Below are positions 35,691 through 49,163 of a DNA stretch of 64,000 bases, in pieces. Origin of the DNA: Ehretia macrophylla (lineage: Eukaryota > Streptophyta > Magnoliopsida > Boraginales > Ehretiaceae); contig CM075783.1 in the NCBI GenBank assembly GCA_037974665.1, positions 40,127,712 to 40,191,711 on the forward strand, read 5' to 3'. Both the position numbers and the translations under genes were made by a program. Under the pieces are notes generated by a model that saw only the letters and a program-made list of their open reading frames with translations, had not been told where the DNA came from and did not search any database. Position 1 is the stretch's first letter. The number at the start of each line of letters is the position of its first letter.

Positions 35691-35983
35691 TGTGCTATTG
35701 AGTTCCCTTGCCCTTGGATGGTAGGCGAGGGAAAAAATGCCATCGGTCTATCCGAGTGGGAGTCTATTCTGGTCAAACGGAAGAAAGGCGAGCAAGACAG
35801 CGTTAGTGCATTGATGCCCAGAATTCGCTTCATGAGGGTAAGGTTGTAGCCTCTTTTAGGTGAGAAGTCCACATTTGTCTCCATCTCCAGTTCCAGTGCC
35901 AGACAAAGGCCAACTGAACTATTTATCTTTCTTTCCATCCCCACGGCCCCGACCAGCAACTGAAAATGAATACCCACCTGCAT
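35691..35983. other. Spacer between sucrose synthase fragment and element C
   Basis: No gene. The stretch 35779-35835 (GCGAGCAAGACAGCGTTAGT...) is a diverged copy of 2763-2822 (GCAAGCAAGACAGTGAAGGA...), a dispersed short repeat linking this DNA to the left end of the window. Confidence 0.6.
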
Positions 35984-36571
35984 AACCTTGTTGGGGATAT
36001 GCACTAATGCTAAAGTTTGAAATGACCTTATTAGGGATTAATGAGAGTATACTTATGTGTTTTATACACTATATGATTTGTAGGATATTCATATTCTCCG
36101 CTTCGATGTGAATATGTCCCTAATGTTTCTCCGAGAAGAGAAATGTTCTAAAAGGGTTTAGGATATTTTGCACTTTCTCTTCGATATGATAAGCATTAAG
36201 AATCGATTCATAGCCCTTTAGATTATTCAACCGAGGCTAGAATAGTCGAGTACGGGTTATCATATGTTATTACCTTTGATTAGCATAGTGATGTTAATGA
36301 TAAAGGATGGCGTGCGAAATGCCAAAATGACATGATGATGTGGACTAATAAACATATGTGTGATTGTCTGTGTATGGATCATTGAATGTGACAATAAATA
36401 GTGAACTACATGAATTCAGGTTAATAGTTTACTATTTAGTTAAGAATTGTGTAAATTAATCCTCAGACTTGAGAGATTACGACTGCCGGTTATATCATAG
36501 GCTAAATACTACGTCTGGACAATGCCCGTCTTCTATAAGGTGGGATACGGCCTTTCGCATTTTAGTCTTAT

Positions 36572-39099
36572 TGTGATACCCCGAACCTGGCATGTATTCA
36601 ATAGCATTTAAAGTTCATTTAAATTGCATTTTATTGACCTTTCACATTCTTTGACCAAACTAGTTGACTTTTCATCTACATTGACCAACTAGGACAAGGT
36701 GGAAAATTTTGAAATGTTTAATAAAAGGCAAACTTGGGATTAGAAATAAAAAAAATGCAATGTTAAGTTAGTCAAATTTTGGGTCAACTTTAGAATTAAA
36801 TCTGAACCAATTGGGGAAGAGTTAGGTACAAATTATATATGGTTGGAAAGCTCTATGAGTCTAGTTTCTGAGGCTTCAAACCGTTCATGAATTGGAGTTT
36901 TCTAGAAGAAGTTATGGCCGTTTTTGTAAGGTCGCGCATAGCTGTTTTGGTTTAACGGGTTGACCGAATTTTGACCTTTGACTTCTTGTCATTTTTTTTT
37001 TCTAAATAAGCAGAATGCACACGAAAAAAACAGAGAAAAAGGCTTGAAACCATGAGGAAAAGAAAGAGAAAAAGAAAGAAAAAAATTTCAACTACAAATC
37101 ACCAAATCTTTGCGTGGGCTTGCACGGGATCATTTCCGAGGCTTCTAATGTTGTTTTCCTAGCGTCTAGTAGCGTCTAAGGTGAGGGATGCATCGTTATT
37201 TGTGCATTAGAAAATATGATGTCAAGACTTTAATTTTTAGAAATTGCGCATAGAATGTTGTTTAATTCATTTTGTTGCTTGAAATATGTTCTATGATGTT
37301 AGTAGACCTTACTTTTGTAAGTTTTTAGCAATTTCTGCGGTTAAAATTGATTATTGTATTTCAAATGTTGAGTGAATAGTGAAAAACGTGAATAGTAAAC
37401 CCCTGTTCGAAATTTTGCTCCGAGTTGCGTTCTATTGATGCAGAAAGGTGCTAGATATGCTAGAATGCATAAATGTGTGGTTTAATTGGAATGTGTAATG
37501 GAAAAACGGAGAAAAACGGCTTAGTGAAAGTCGGGGTCGTTTAGGTTGAGTTTGGCGTTTCCTCGTTTTGCATGATGGCATTGTTTTGGGAGGCCATGGA
37601 AGCACTATTGGTGCGATTATGGCATTGGTTGGATGTTTGGTTAGTATAGTTGTAGTTCAAACGAGCAAAGGGGAAAATTAGGGCTTTGCGCGAATTCTAG
37701 GATAAAGTAGGGTTTTGGGGTCCTTGGACGTGCCTTATGGTGACCTAGGAGGATTGGCGAAGTCGGTTTCCAGAACTCGTGGCTCGTTTGGAAATGGTAG
37801 TGTTTTGATAGTTGGGGCCGATTTGTGATTTTGCTTGTTATCTTGATATTATGCCTATAGAATGCTTAGGGTTGCTTGATATACTTGTTTAATTGGTGTT
37901 ATTGTTGCTTATTATTGCTTGTTATGCTTGAAAAGTTAGTTGAATGCAAGTATTGATTGTGATTGCTTGTTATCTCGTTTGTTGTCACTAGTTTGTATTG
38001 TTGTGCTATTGCTCGTTTATTGCCTTGTATCGAGTCTTGCATTGCATAGTGTCAGCACGTGAGTGATGGGCCTCTCTGGGTAGCCTCGGGTTGCCAGTGT
38101 TGGTTGCTCTAGCTCCGCTGCTATTCCCTTTCTCGCTTGGGTTGCCTCCCAGGGAGATTTGGGTCGTAGAATTGATGGATACTTCCGGGGTATTCCAAAC
38201 TGGTGTTATAAGGTGGTTTGGGCCAGCGCGTCATCGTTAATGTCATCGGAATCGTGATCGGTACATTACTCGCTCGAGTGATCCATAGCCTTCAAAGTGT
38301 GGTATAGCTTTGATTGGTTGTGTTAATGCTTTTCTTAATTGTTTATAGTATTGTTGTATATATTGAAAGCCTTTTATTGATTGTATTGCTTAACTGTACC
38401 TATTTGCATTACACGATCTTCTTTCTCTCCAACTCGATATCTGTCTCGCCCTCACTGAGTATACGTGTTGTGTATACTCACTCCTCACCACCACATTTCA
38501 AGAAATGTCATGTTAGCTGGAAAGTTCGTGATTTCGTGAAAGTTCGTGCTTGAAGAGTTTTCTTGCGTGCTATGTGGCTTGAGTTGTCAAAGATGCAAGA
38601 TGTATGCTTTTATGTATTGTATGTATTTATTGTTAAAAGAAATGTAATCTAAATTAGCTAAATAGTTGAGGTAAATCGATAAGCTAGTTATGTAATCAGT
38701 TAGCATAGCTTAACTTCAATGCATGTCTGTAATGTCCAAAGGAAAAGAGTTAGAATGGCATGATAGTTTATTTTATGCAGTAGCTTAGTATGGTTTAACC
38801 GTCTAGTTCGAATGTACTTGTCAAAAATGAAAAGAGATAGGTTAGCTTTTAAATTGGAAATGTATGTATACTTGCTGAGTTTAAATTGTTGAGAACTGAG
38901 GCTCGGATGGCCTTGAGGTGGTTTTGAATGTTTGGACATGGTATTGGTCCACTTATATGCTATCGCAGGTTTTACTTTTCGCCTAGAAACAGGGGAGACT
39001 CCGTCCGTTTTCCCTGAAAATTTATGCCCGGGTTGGTTTTGGGTTGTGTTTAGATCGATTGATAGAACTCCCGGTCTCGAGAGGGATCGGGGTGTCACA
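36572..39099 (+). mobile_element. Solo LTR F, relative of the B/E family
   Basis: 2528-bp solo LTR in plus orientation with target duplication CTTAT. It begins TGTGATACCCCGAACC and ends GGGATCGGGGTGTCACA, and is a diverged relative of the reverse complement of the B and E LTRs, including the conserved inverted repeat at 38457-38479. One LTR with no interior means that the element was reduced by recombination between its LTRs. The 187-codon antisense frame at 38700-39263 runs across its edge and is not a gene. Confidence 0.93.
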
Positions 39100-39783
39100 C
39101 TTATGGTATGAACCGACAGGTAATTGTCAAGATAGGATCTGTTAACCTCCGACGTGAGGCAATGTCCTATGATATATGAGATCGGTTGGTAAACGAGCAA
39201 GTCCTTTGCCAAAGCGAGTATGAAGTGATGGAAATGAGTTTTTCCATGGTAGTCATCTCTCATTTCATCGATTCAGATTTATACATAGTATCGGATATGG
39301 GCTTAACCATTTCATGGTCTTTTTCCGATCGGGGCACTTGTAACAGAAGGATCGGACTGCACGCTAATTCTTGACGGTTAAATGGATTCATGAAAGACGT
39401 CGTCTTCATTATCGTATACATTCTCATGTTACGTTTATTTCTAGTGCGTCACTCATGAGCATGAGGGTATTTCGGTAAATGACGGAGACATTTCCAAAAT
39501 AGATAAAAAGGTTTATCAATTCCCTCATCGGTACACGATTATGAATCTAGAAGGTCACACACTAATAAGTATCATAAATAAGTTCACCGGGAGCTTGTAC
39601 AATGTGGTGGATGGCTTTAAGGTGTTAAGAGTCATCTATATTTGTATTTGGGCCAAAAGTATAATTTTGGAAAGTTTTGGGGTCAAATTAGAATTACCAA
39701 AACTTTTGGGGCCAAACTGTAAATATTGAAAAGTTGTTTAAATATATTTATTCTAATAGAGATTAGAATGGGCAAAAAATAAG

Positions 39784-39784
<1 letters not shown>

Positions 39785-39850
<66 letters not shown>
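39785..39850. repeat. (TA)n microsatellite in 5' LTR of element C
   Basis: About 33 TA units; the same site in the 3' LTR (49132-49160) has about 15. Length differs between the two LTRs, so the array changed after insertion. Confidence 0.92.
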
Positions 39851-39853
<3 letters not shown>

Positions 39854-42334
39854 GTGTTTATATATGTATATGTATAATGATGATGTAATTTGTGAATTGT
39901 CACGTCATCATCCTAGTCGTCAAATGAAAAAGGCAAATTAATGATAGGGCATTAACATGTGGAATGTGAGATGTATGATCGTCCATGTCATCAATCCTAG
40001 TTATTTGAATTTGAATTGGATGGATGAGATTGACTTTTGATTAAAGACAACATAATCTTGTCCATTGCTTTTGATGATAGAACCTTTTTGACAAGTATCA
40101 TGAGAGAGAAAAAGTTGTCCCATGGATTGTAGTGATTATAATCCAAGGCCATGCATGGCTTGGTTGATTCAAGCAAGAAAGAGAATAGTGGTGATTGGTT
40201 CTTTATGCATGCAAGACAATATTATATTATTGAGATTAAATAATATATAAAAGATGATAACATTCTCTCTCTTTCCACTGTGATTTTCGGTCATAACAAG
40301 GAGGAGAAGGAAGATTGATCTTTTGCCATCTATTGCTAATGATTATGATCTATTGACATGCATGGCTTGGTTTATTGAAACAAGAAAGAGATTAATTTTG
40401 ATTGGTTCTTTCTACATGCATGTAATATACAAAAGATGACAACTTCTCTCACCTACATACAACACAATTTCGGCCAAGGCAATTGAGGAGAGAGAAAGTT
40501 CATCTTCTTCCTCTTGCTTGGTGATTTTCGGCCATTACAACTTCAACAAGAAGGTTTTGCTTTTTGATGAAATACCACATACACGTAGCTTGATACATTG
40601 AAGATATACTCGCACATTTTTGTCTTCAAGTAGAAGCTTTGGATGCTTGTGGACCAACTAGACCTTTCAACTTAGAAGGACTCCATTGCTCCAACTTCAA
40701 GCCACACCATCAACCAAGTTGTCTAAGAAAGGTATACCTAAGGAACTTGCTTTTTCATTATATATATTTGATATATGATGTTAGTTAATAGTTTTATGGA
40801 CATATATGAAAGAATGCATGTTGGTCTATGCTAGAAAATTTTGAAATATGGCATACCTAGTTTCGGCCCTAGCTTGTATCCATGCATGTCTTTCTAGATC
40901 TTGAATCCAACCATGATATATGCTTAGACATGATATCTATATATGTTGGCCTGCACTCCCTTTCAAGTGGTATCAGAGCCAGGTTTTGTATATCCATTTG
41001 CTAACTAGTAGATTGTTTGATGGTGAACTTTACTTGGCCGAATGTGTGTATGCTTGTTGGGCCTAAAATTAGCTATCAAAATATGGAAGTGTTGAAGTTT
41101 ATGATGAGCCTACATAATTTCATGTTTAGATCTAGTCTTGATCCATGCTTGTATGTGTAGATCTTTTGGATATTTGAGCTTATATATGTAGACTTGAGCT
41201 TGCATGTTAGATCTATACTTATTAATGGTATTTTGTCACATGCATGTTAAGAATGGTTGATCTTGTTGTTGGATATGCTAATATATAAAGATAGTTGTTG
41301 GAATTGATCTTTGCATGTTGGCATATGTCCTAGAATCAAGAGATAATTCTAAAAGCTTAAAAGGTGTTTCTTGAAATGATCTTTTTTTGCATATTTGTAA
41401 AGTCAAAACTTAGAAAAGACAAATGTGCCCTTGTTATTTTGAGATGGCCGAAATTCCCTATGTGTGTGGGCATGGTGTGTTGTTTTTGTTGGACATGGTA
41501 ATGTGCTAGTGGTTGCCTTGAAGTCTTCAAAAGTTAAAATAGATTATAAGCATGTGTTAAAATAAAAGTTTGAAAGTTGTTTTAAGCTTATTTTAACTAG
41601 TTCATGCATTTAATTATGTTGAGGACTATTTGATGTTTGAAGGAGTTTAATAGTCAAATAGGCAACTAGTTACATGTCTTGAAAATTGCAAAAACAATTT
41701 CACATAATAGAAGGCCATTATATTCTAAATCTTGAATTTGGAAATAGTCTAATGTCTTTTAATTAGATATTTCTAAGTTTAAGAAATGTTAAAAGTTATT
41801 ATATGTTGGTATAATATATTTTAATGAATTAATAGGCTAAAATAAATGTACGTAGGCCATTGAGACATATTGATTTGGGCTTGGGCCTTGTGTGCATGTT
41901 TCAGATTATTTTTAGCCTAATTGGGCCACTTTATGTGATTGGGCCATAGACTTGTGTTTTCTTTAAAGTTTTGGGCTTGCATGTGATTATTGTTAATTAT
42001 AAAGGGTTATGAATTAATAGGCCATTATGATTTGCATTAATGAAAGGTGTTTTTCAAGAAAATGAAATAAGTATAGATAAAGTTTAATTTTTCATGATGA
42101 TTAGTTGATTAAACTTATATGCTAACTTATTACATGTGGATTATTATATACTTGATATGAATAACCATGCATATATTTATATCTTGAGAATGGTGAATTT
42201 GATCATGGATTTGGGCTTTAGGGTCAATCATTATTGGGTTGTAATATGAGGCGTAAGTCTTAATTTATTTCTTGTCATTTGAGAGAATTATGTAGTGAGG
42301 ACTTATATGTAATTCTTCAAGAGAAATTAGAAAA

Positions 42335-42421
42335 GAAGCCCAATGGACTTTTCTAAGGAGTTGGAAGCCCAATGGACTTTTCCAAGGAGTTAGAGGCCCA
42401 ATGGAGATTTCAAGGAGTTGA
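42335..42421. repeat. 29-bp tandem repeat, three copies
   Basis: Units start at 42335, 42364 and 42393 with the shared core GCCCAATGGA and TTTCYAAGGAGTT. The third copy is the most diverged. Confidence 0.88.
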
Positions 42422-42788
42422 AGATCTTTTAAAGTAAATAGTTTTATTTCTTTAAGCCCAAAAGCCAAGCCCATGATCCACCATTCATATATCTTTGTTC
42501 ATACTATTTAAATTACTATAATAGTGATTGTTAGCTTATAGTATGTTGAATGCTTAATTATTTGATGAGATTGTATCAACTCCCTATGTGCAAACTAATA
42601 TTAGATTTTCAAAAATGGTAAAAGGAGTTTTATCATAGTCCTCCGCCATCCTAGGATATTTAATAAGACCCCAATGAATACGATCCTTCTTACCCAAAGG
42701 TAGAGGATATGTTTCAAAGTAAGTTTATTAAAATCACTAGAATGAAACATAGTGATGTGGTTGTCTGCCAAAATCTAACGATCAACAT

Positions 42789-42995
42789 AGCCACAAAGGC
42801 TTGAGGCTATTTATTCAATTTGAGGGATAACTAAGTGATGGTGGGTACAATCTAACTAGATCACCTAATCAATTATAACCACAAAGGTTTGAGATCAAGT
42901 GATTTAGTGACTAAAGTAGGCCATACCCTATTTAGAGAAATAGACAACAAAGAGTTGTTGACCTTTGGTATTCATGTTCCAATTATAGCCACAAA
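42789..42995. repeat. Spaced repeat CCACAAAGGYTTGAG, three copies
   Basis: Copies near 42790, 42878 and 42971, about 90 bp apart, each preceded by an ATAGCC/ATAACC stretch. They sit shortly before the gag-like region of element C. A role in the element's leader (for example packaging or a structural RNA element) is speculation. Confidence 0.75.
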
Positions 42996-43195
42996 GGTTT
43001 GAGGAATATGTCTGATCATAGGAACTTGGTCATCCCACTTAGAGTCTTATCATAGATTCACGTTTTATCTCATTAAGGGAGTATGAGATTTAAAACAAAT
43101 ATTGGGAGTAGCTATTGTATCTTGCAATTTAATAGCTTTACATATATTCTTGTTAGCCTGCAATCTTATTTTCTATTATATTTACTTTTTCTGCA

Positions 43196-43940
43196 GCTTT
43201 ATGGCTTCATTCATAAATTCTATTTTATCCATCCTTAATCATGATTATTTAGTTGGACCAAATTTTGAGAAATGGTACAAAAGTTTATGGGTAGTCCTTC
43301 GATTTGAGAGAATTGAGTATATTTTGGATGTCCCGACATTTGCTCCCGTAGATGAGACTATTACCGAGATCGACAAGATCACTTACTATAAGTGGGTCCA
43401 GGATGACATGCGTTCTAGGGGATAAATTCTTTCATCAATGAGTGATGATCTGCATCGATTCTATGATGGGTTGCCTCATTCCGTAGATATCATTCATTGT
43501 TTGGAGGAATCCTTTGGTGAGCGTAGTCAGTCTATGAGATTGCAGTTGACCCGTGAGCTTTTTAGTATGAGACTTGAGGAAGGGGGTGACGTGAGCCAAC
43601 ACTGCCTCAGAATGATTTACTTGGTAACTCAGTTGGAGGCATTTGGTTTCGTTATGGATCCCCGACTTTAGGTTGACTTGATCTTGTAGTCTCTTCCACA
43701 ATCCTACTCTCCTTTGATCTTGGACTTTCACGTGCATAGAATTGAGGTCACACTTAATGAGTTCCTAGATATTCTGACTAGCTGGCAGAACCTTGGTTTG
43801 GGTGCAACACCTGATCCCTATGTTGAGTCCTCTCCTTCTGCGGCTGAGCCCAACCAAAACAGAAATAAAAGAAGGAGGATGAGAAGGCGTAGGAGGAGTC
43901 GGGCCGTAGCATTCTTACCAGGAGATCTCTTATCAGGAGG
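43196..43940 (+). mobile_element. Copia gag-like region of element C, broken
   Basis: Fossil capsid-gene remnant of the plant Copia gag type. Blocks follow the order of the family: an N-terminal LNHDYLVGPNFEKWYKSLWV (compare the common LTGPNYxDWKRNL), TYYKWVQDD, a middle block with FGERSQSMRLQLTREL and a following HCLRMIYLVTQLEAFG, then a C-terminal lysine/arginine-rich tail. It is broken, with a few breaks, and nothing of protease, integrase or reverse transcriptase is seen after it. Confidence 0.85.
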
Positions 43941-44387
43941 GGATTGAGTAGTAGACCCCATTTATGCATGATTTGGTTGTCTTGGATCGGCTTGGTATGC
44001 GATCCCAATTTTGAAAAATGTTTATAAATGTTTGGATTAGTTTGATTATTTCTTCAAATAGTAGTGACTATTTTCAATCGTTTCTAGAGGATATTTTGGA
44101 AATGATCTTTTGTAAGAAATTATTGGCATTTTGTATATCTTTCATTAATAGTAATGAAATGGTCAGAATGCGTTTCAGAAGAAAGAATGTTTTCAAACTC
44201 AAACATTTCATATGCTTAGCATTTAATGAAATGACTAAATACCAAATCATACATATATTGTCTTGAACTTTGAAATGGTCAAGAGTTAAAGACTATAATT
44301 GTTTTATATCTATTCAAATGAGTTTGATAGATTAATTATTCTTTTTGACAAAAGAGTTTGTTCAAATTAAATAATTGAATGAAATGG

Positions 44388-46671
44388 TGTCACGCCCCGA
44401 CCCAACCCCGCAAAAGGCCAAGCCCGGACCCGACACACGGACGGAGTCTCCTCTGTACCGCGGACGATCGGAAAACCCTAGAAACAATATAATAGTTGCG
44501 AAAGCTATAAAATAATCAAACAAGTCAACTTTCTATAAAACATACATTTCTTATCAACCAACTTTCCAAACCAAAAATGCCATGCATACTACGCAAGTAC
44601 TTATGCCACTAAACCATTAGCCACTAGCATGCATTTCTTCACTAATCATCAGTTACAAGTTACAACATTACAACTTTAATTCATTACAACATAAGATCAT
44701 TAAAGGTCTCAAAATAGGAAAATACATACAAGGCTACAAGCCTAAAAAATTAAGCTTCCTTCACGCAATATACATAACATCAAGGTTTGCACAAAACTGG
44801 TAACCAACCACCAGCAAAGCAGGTAAGTGCTATCACGGAAACACCTCCACCTGCTCCTCCTCCTCAATTACCTCGAGAGGGTCTGCCTCAACTACTCCTG
44901 TAAAAACATAGTATAGAGAGGAATGAGCAAAAACTATTGCTCAGCGAGGGCAATTGGTCTCAAGGACGGAGATGAGAGAAGTATGCAATGCAATACCACG
45001 CAATACATACAAATCATATAAAGATACAACCAAAGCCATCAATTAAGCAAGGCAAGTATTTAAAGCTGCAAACACTCAATCAAAGGATACGATACTCCTT
45101 TCACGAACCACTTTCAAACACGAATTCGATGACGACGCGCCGGCCCAAAACAACCTTATAACACCAGTTTGGAATACCCCGGAAGTATCCATCAATCCTA
45201 CGACCCAAATCTCCCTGGGAGGCAACCCAAGCGAGAAAGGGAATAGCAACGGAGCTAGAGCAACCAACACTGGCAACCCAAGGCTACCCAGAGAGGCCCA
45301 TCACTCACGTGCGAGATACTATGCCATGCAAGACTCGATACAAGACAATAAACAAGCAATAAACAAGCGATAAACAACACGTGGGAGAATAACAAAGTAG
45401 GTTACTCTCGCACGCAATAGCAGCAATTTGATAAGCAATTCAATCCAAAACAACTCAAACAAGTAATTCAAGTAATTCTAAGCATTCTATAAGCATAAAG
45501 ACAAGTAAACACACAAAACACAAATCGGCCCCAACTATCAAAATGCTACCATTTCCAAACGAGCCACGAGTTCTGGAAACCGACTTCGCCAACCCTCCTA
45601 GGTCACCATAAGGCACGTTTAAAGACCCCGAAACCTTACTTCACCCTAGAACTCGCGCAAAGCCCCGATTTCCCCCTTTCTCGTTTGAACTACAACTACA
45701 ACAACCAAACACCCAACCAACGCCATATTCACACCAAAAGTGCTTCCATGGCTTCCCGAAGCAATGCCAACACGCAAAACGAGAAAACGCAAAAGTCGAC
45801 CTAAACGACCCCGACTTTCCCAAAGGCTTAATTCTCATTTTTTCCACTACGCAACCCAAACAAACCACACATTTTAGCATTCTAGCATACCTAGCACGTT
45901 TCTACATCAACGGAAAGCATAACGGCACAACTTCAATGTTTCAAGGTTTTACTATTCACAAAGTACTATTCATATCACAATTCAAGTTGCAATCACAACA
46001 TTTAACAGTAGAAAATGTTACAAAGCCATAAATACATGTTCTACCAATGCTAAGGAACATTTTAGAAGCATCAAATCGCTTTAAATAACGATCTACGGAT
46101 AAATCTAAAAACTGATAAAGTTAACTAACACAACGTATAAATGCGCAAATAACATGCTTCCCTCACCTTAGGTACTCCTAGTCGCTAGGAAAACAACGTT
46201 GGTTGCCTCGGAAATCACCCCGCACGAGCTCTCGCGAAGAATGAAAGATTGGAAGTTGAAATCTTTTTTTTTCTCCCTTAAAGCTCACGGCCTGCTCTCT
46301 CTATTTGCTGCTATTTTTTTTTTTTTGCCTATTATTTTAGCTTATAAGGTGTCAAATGGTCAAAGGTCAAAGGTCCAAGGTCAAACCACTTAAAACTTGG
46401 TCAAAGGCCCCTATTTCGCGCGTTTTAAAGCCATTTCAGCTATGGTAAGTTCAAATAAAGCTAGCAATATTTAAAATATAAAATTTAAGTCATCTAAATA
46501 CTAGTTTCACTATTTGCTGAGGACTGGAAATCGTTATCTAGCTATCGCTCCTTAAATGCAATGCACGTTGCGTCGGCGAGAATGTAACAGTTAATTCACA
46601 AAGATTTTAAGGAAATATAATTTCCAAAATAATAAACAAAGAAAATTCACATTCCGGGCTCGGGTATTACA
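44388..46671 (-). mobile_element. Solo LTR D in element C interior, distant relative of the B/E family
   Basis: 2284-bp solo LTR, minus orientation, with perfect target duplication AATGG (44383-44387 and 46672-46676). Ends on the plus strand are TGTCACGCCCCGACCC and GGCTCGGGTATTACA. The middle (45170-45245: CCGGAAGTATCCATCAATCC and CTCCCTGGGAGGCAACCCAA) is shared with B and E, but the rest is more diverged and the 8-bp inverted repeat of B, E and F is absent. Confidence 0.92.
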
Positions 46672-46676
46672 AATGG

Positions 46677-47869
46677 AGCTTATGAGACTTGTCCAGAATA
46701 TGTTAGGTTATAAAAGAAGATTAGAGAATGCATCTTTTATCACCATAATCTTTCAAATTGATTTTTAAGATTATACCATGTTTTAATTCTATAGTTGTAT
46801 AGAATTTAAATTCCTTCATGCATAGTTTCTTTAGAGAAAGATAACTATGATGGAATGGTTGAAATGAAAAGATAGAGATCGTTTTCATTAATAAATGAAG
46901 GTGATATCTAAATTTATAAGAAAGTTAGTAGGAGTTAATTCCCTTAACAAGTCTTATGAATTTATGATACCTTCGTTCGCCAAGGTCCAACTGAATTTTA
47001 TATCATGTTATATTTCTTGGGCAAACCGATCATGTCTTGTAAGTACCATGTATATGAAAGTACAATGATATGATTGATTGTTTTCTCACGACCAGTACAC
47101 CCAGTCACGATCTTAAAGTTTTCTTTAAGATGGAGGAATCTAAGAAATTTTGGTCTCCAGTCTTAATGACAGTGTATCTGTCTTTTCTTGTAGATTTCCT
47201 TCTAACTATTAAGGAAAGGTTGCGAATGGTTTTTACACCTAATCCTTGTGTTGTTTGCATTCTCCTTCAAATGCAATGGCAAGTACTTGGCACGATATGA
47301 TGTAATGAGTTACATGATAGATATCTGAGAGAATACATATAAGTTCTAGTGATCTTATCGTTATAATGATCTCTATATGAACTTTAACCTAGAATTTTAA
47401 GCTTTATGATTGTAGCGAAGTTCTTAGTGAAGAAGTCACTTAAAAGGATAAGAGTGTTTTAGGTGGATTTGTGAATTATTGGAAAGAGTTCCGAATAATG
47501 ATAAATAATAGTTATGTTATTATTTGAGCCTAGATGCTGCTTGACTTTTATGATGTTTGGATAATATGAGGTTCTGTCTATTAATAGTAGCCGATGTAAT
47601 AAGGTGGCTATCATATAGGCTTTTTGCACAAGCTTAGAAGAACCCGATCTCATCAAGAGTCCAAACTTGTAAGGAGTCAATTCAAGAGTTTCTTTCTTGA
47701 TAAGAAAATGAATTAACAGATAAAGATCCTATAGTTGTCTCTATAGATGACCCACTGATCCTGTAAAGACAGTTACAGTTGATCACCATCTTTGGGAAGA
47801 TGAGTATAGAGGTATGAATGTAAAATGTACTAGATCCTATGGTTGATAGCATTAGTGCAAGTGAGAGAT
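46677..47869 (+). other. 3' interior of element C
   Basis: No pol domain recognised; short open frames only (47070-47300, 47459-47680). Ends with a Copia-style polypurine region just before the 3' LTR. Confidence 0.6.
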
Positions 47870-49125
47870 TGTTGGGGATATGCCCTAATGCTAAAGTTTA
47901 AGATGACCTTATTAGGGTTTAATGAGAGTATACTTATGTGTTTTACACACTATATGTTTTGTAGGATATTCATATTCTCCGCTTCGATGTAAATATATCC
48001 CTCATGTTTATCTGAGAATAGAAATATTCTAAAAGGGTTTAGGATATTTTGCACTTTCTCTTCGATATGATAAGCATTAAAAATCGATTCATAGCCCTTC
48101 AAAATATTCAACCGGGGCTAGAATAGTCGAGTACGGGTTATCATATGTTATTACCTTTGATTAACATAGTGATGTTAATGATAAAGGATGACGTGCGAAA
48201 TGCCAGAACAACATGATGATGTGGACTAATAAACATATGAGTGATCGTTTGTGTACGGATCATTGAATGCGACAATAAATAGTGAACTACATGAATTCAG
48301 GTTAATAGTTTACTATTTAGTTAAGAATTGTGTAAATTAATCCTCAGACTTGAGAGATTACGGCTGCTGGTTATATCAGAGGCTAAATACTGCATCTGGA
48401 CAATACCCATCTTCTATAAGGTGCGATACGGCCTTTCGCATTTTAGTCTTATGGTATGAACCGAAAAGTAATTGTCAAGATGGGATCTGTTAACCTCCGG
48501 CGTGAGGCGATGTCCTATGATATCTGAGATCGGTTGATAAACAAACAAGTCCTTGGCCATGGCGAGTATGAAGTGATGGAAAGGAGTTTTTCCATTGTAG
48601 TCATATCTTGTTTCACCAATTCAGATTTATACATAGTATCGGATGTGGGCTTAACCATTTCATGGTCTTTTCTCGATCGGGGCACTTGTAATAGAAGGAT
48701 CGTACTGCACGCTAATTCTCGACGGTTAAATGGATTCATGAAAGACGTCATCTTCATTATCGTATACATTCTCATGGTACGTTCGTTGTTAGTGCGTCAC
48801 TCATGAGCATGAGGGTATTTCGGTAAATGACAGAGACATTTTCAAAATAGATAAGGAGGTTTATCAGTTCCCTTATCGGTACGCGATTATGAATCTCGAA
48901 GGTCACACACTAATAAGTATCATGAATAAGTTCACTGGGAGCTTGTATAATGTGGTGGATGACTTTAAGTTGTTAAGAGTCATCTATATTGGTATTTGGG
49001 CCAAAAGTATGATTTTGAAAAGTTTTGGGGTCAAATTGTAATTATTACAACTTTTGGGGCCAAACTATAATTATTGAAAAGTAATTTCAATATATTTATT
49101 CTACTAGAGATTAGAATGGGAAAAA

Positions 49126-49163
<38 letters not shown>

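Larger units (their letters stand above)
35989..40965 (+). repeat. 5' LTR of element C (interrupted by solo LTR F)
   Basis: Matches 47870-50469. Flanks of F (36567-36571 and 39100-39104, CTTAT) correspond to the single uninterrupted CTTAT at 48448-48452 in the 3' LTR. Contains a long (TA)n array at 39785-39850. Confidence 0.92.
40966..43195 (+). other. Leader region of element C
   Basis: 2.2 kb between primer-binding site and gag-like region, unusually long for a Copia element. Contains a three-copy 29-bp tandem repeat and a three-copy spaced CCACAAAGGTTTGAG motif, listed separately. No coding region recognised; the minus-strand frame at 42265-42474 is created by the tandem repeat. Confidence 0.65.

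Noticed and set aside
38700-39263. 187-codon minus-strand open frame, one of the longest in the window
   Set aside because: It runs antisense through the end of solo LTR F and into the LTR of C, has no recognisable domain and is not kept in sister LTRs.
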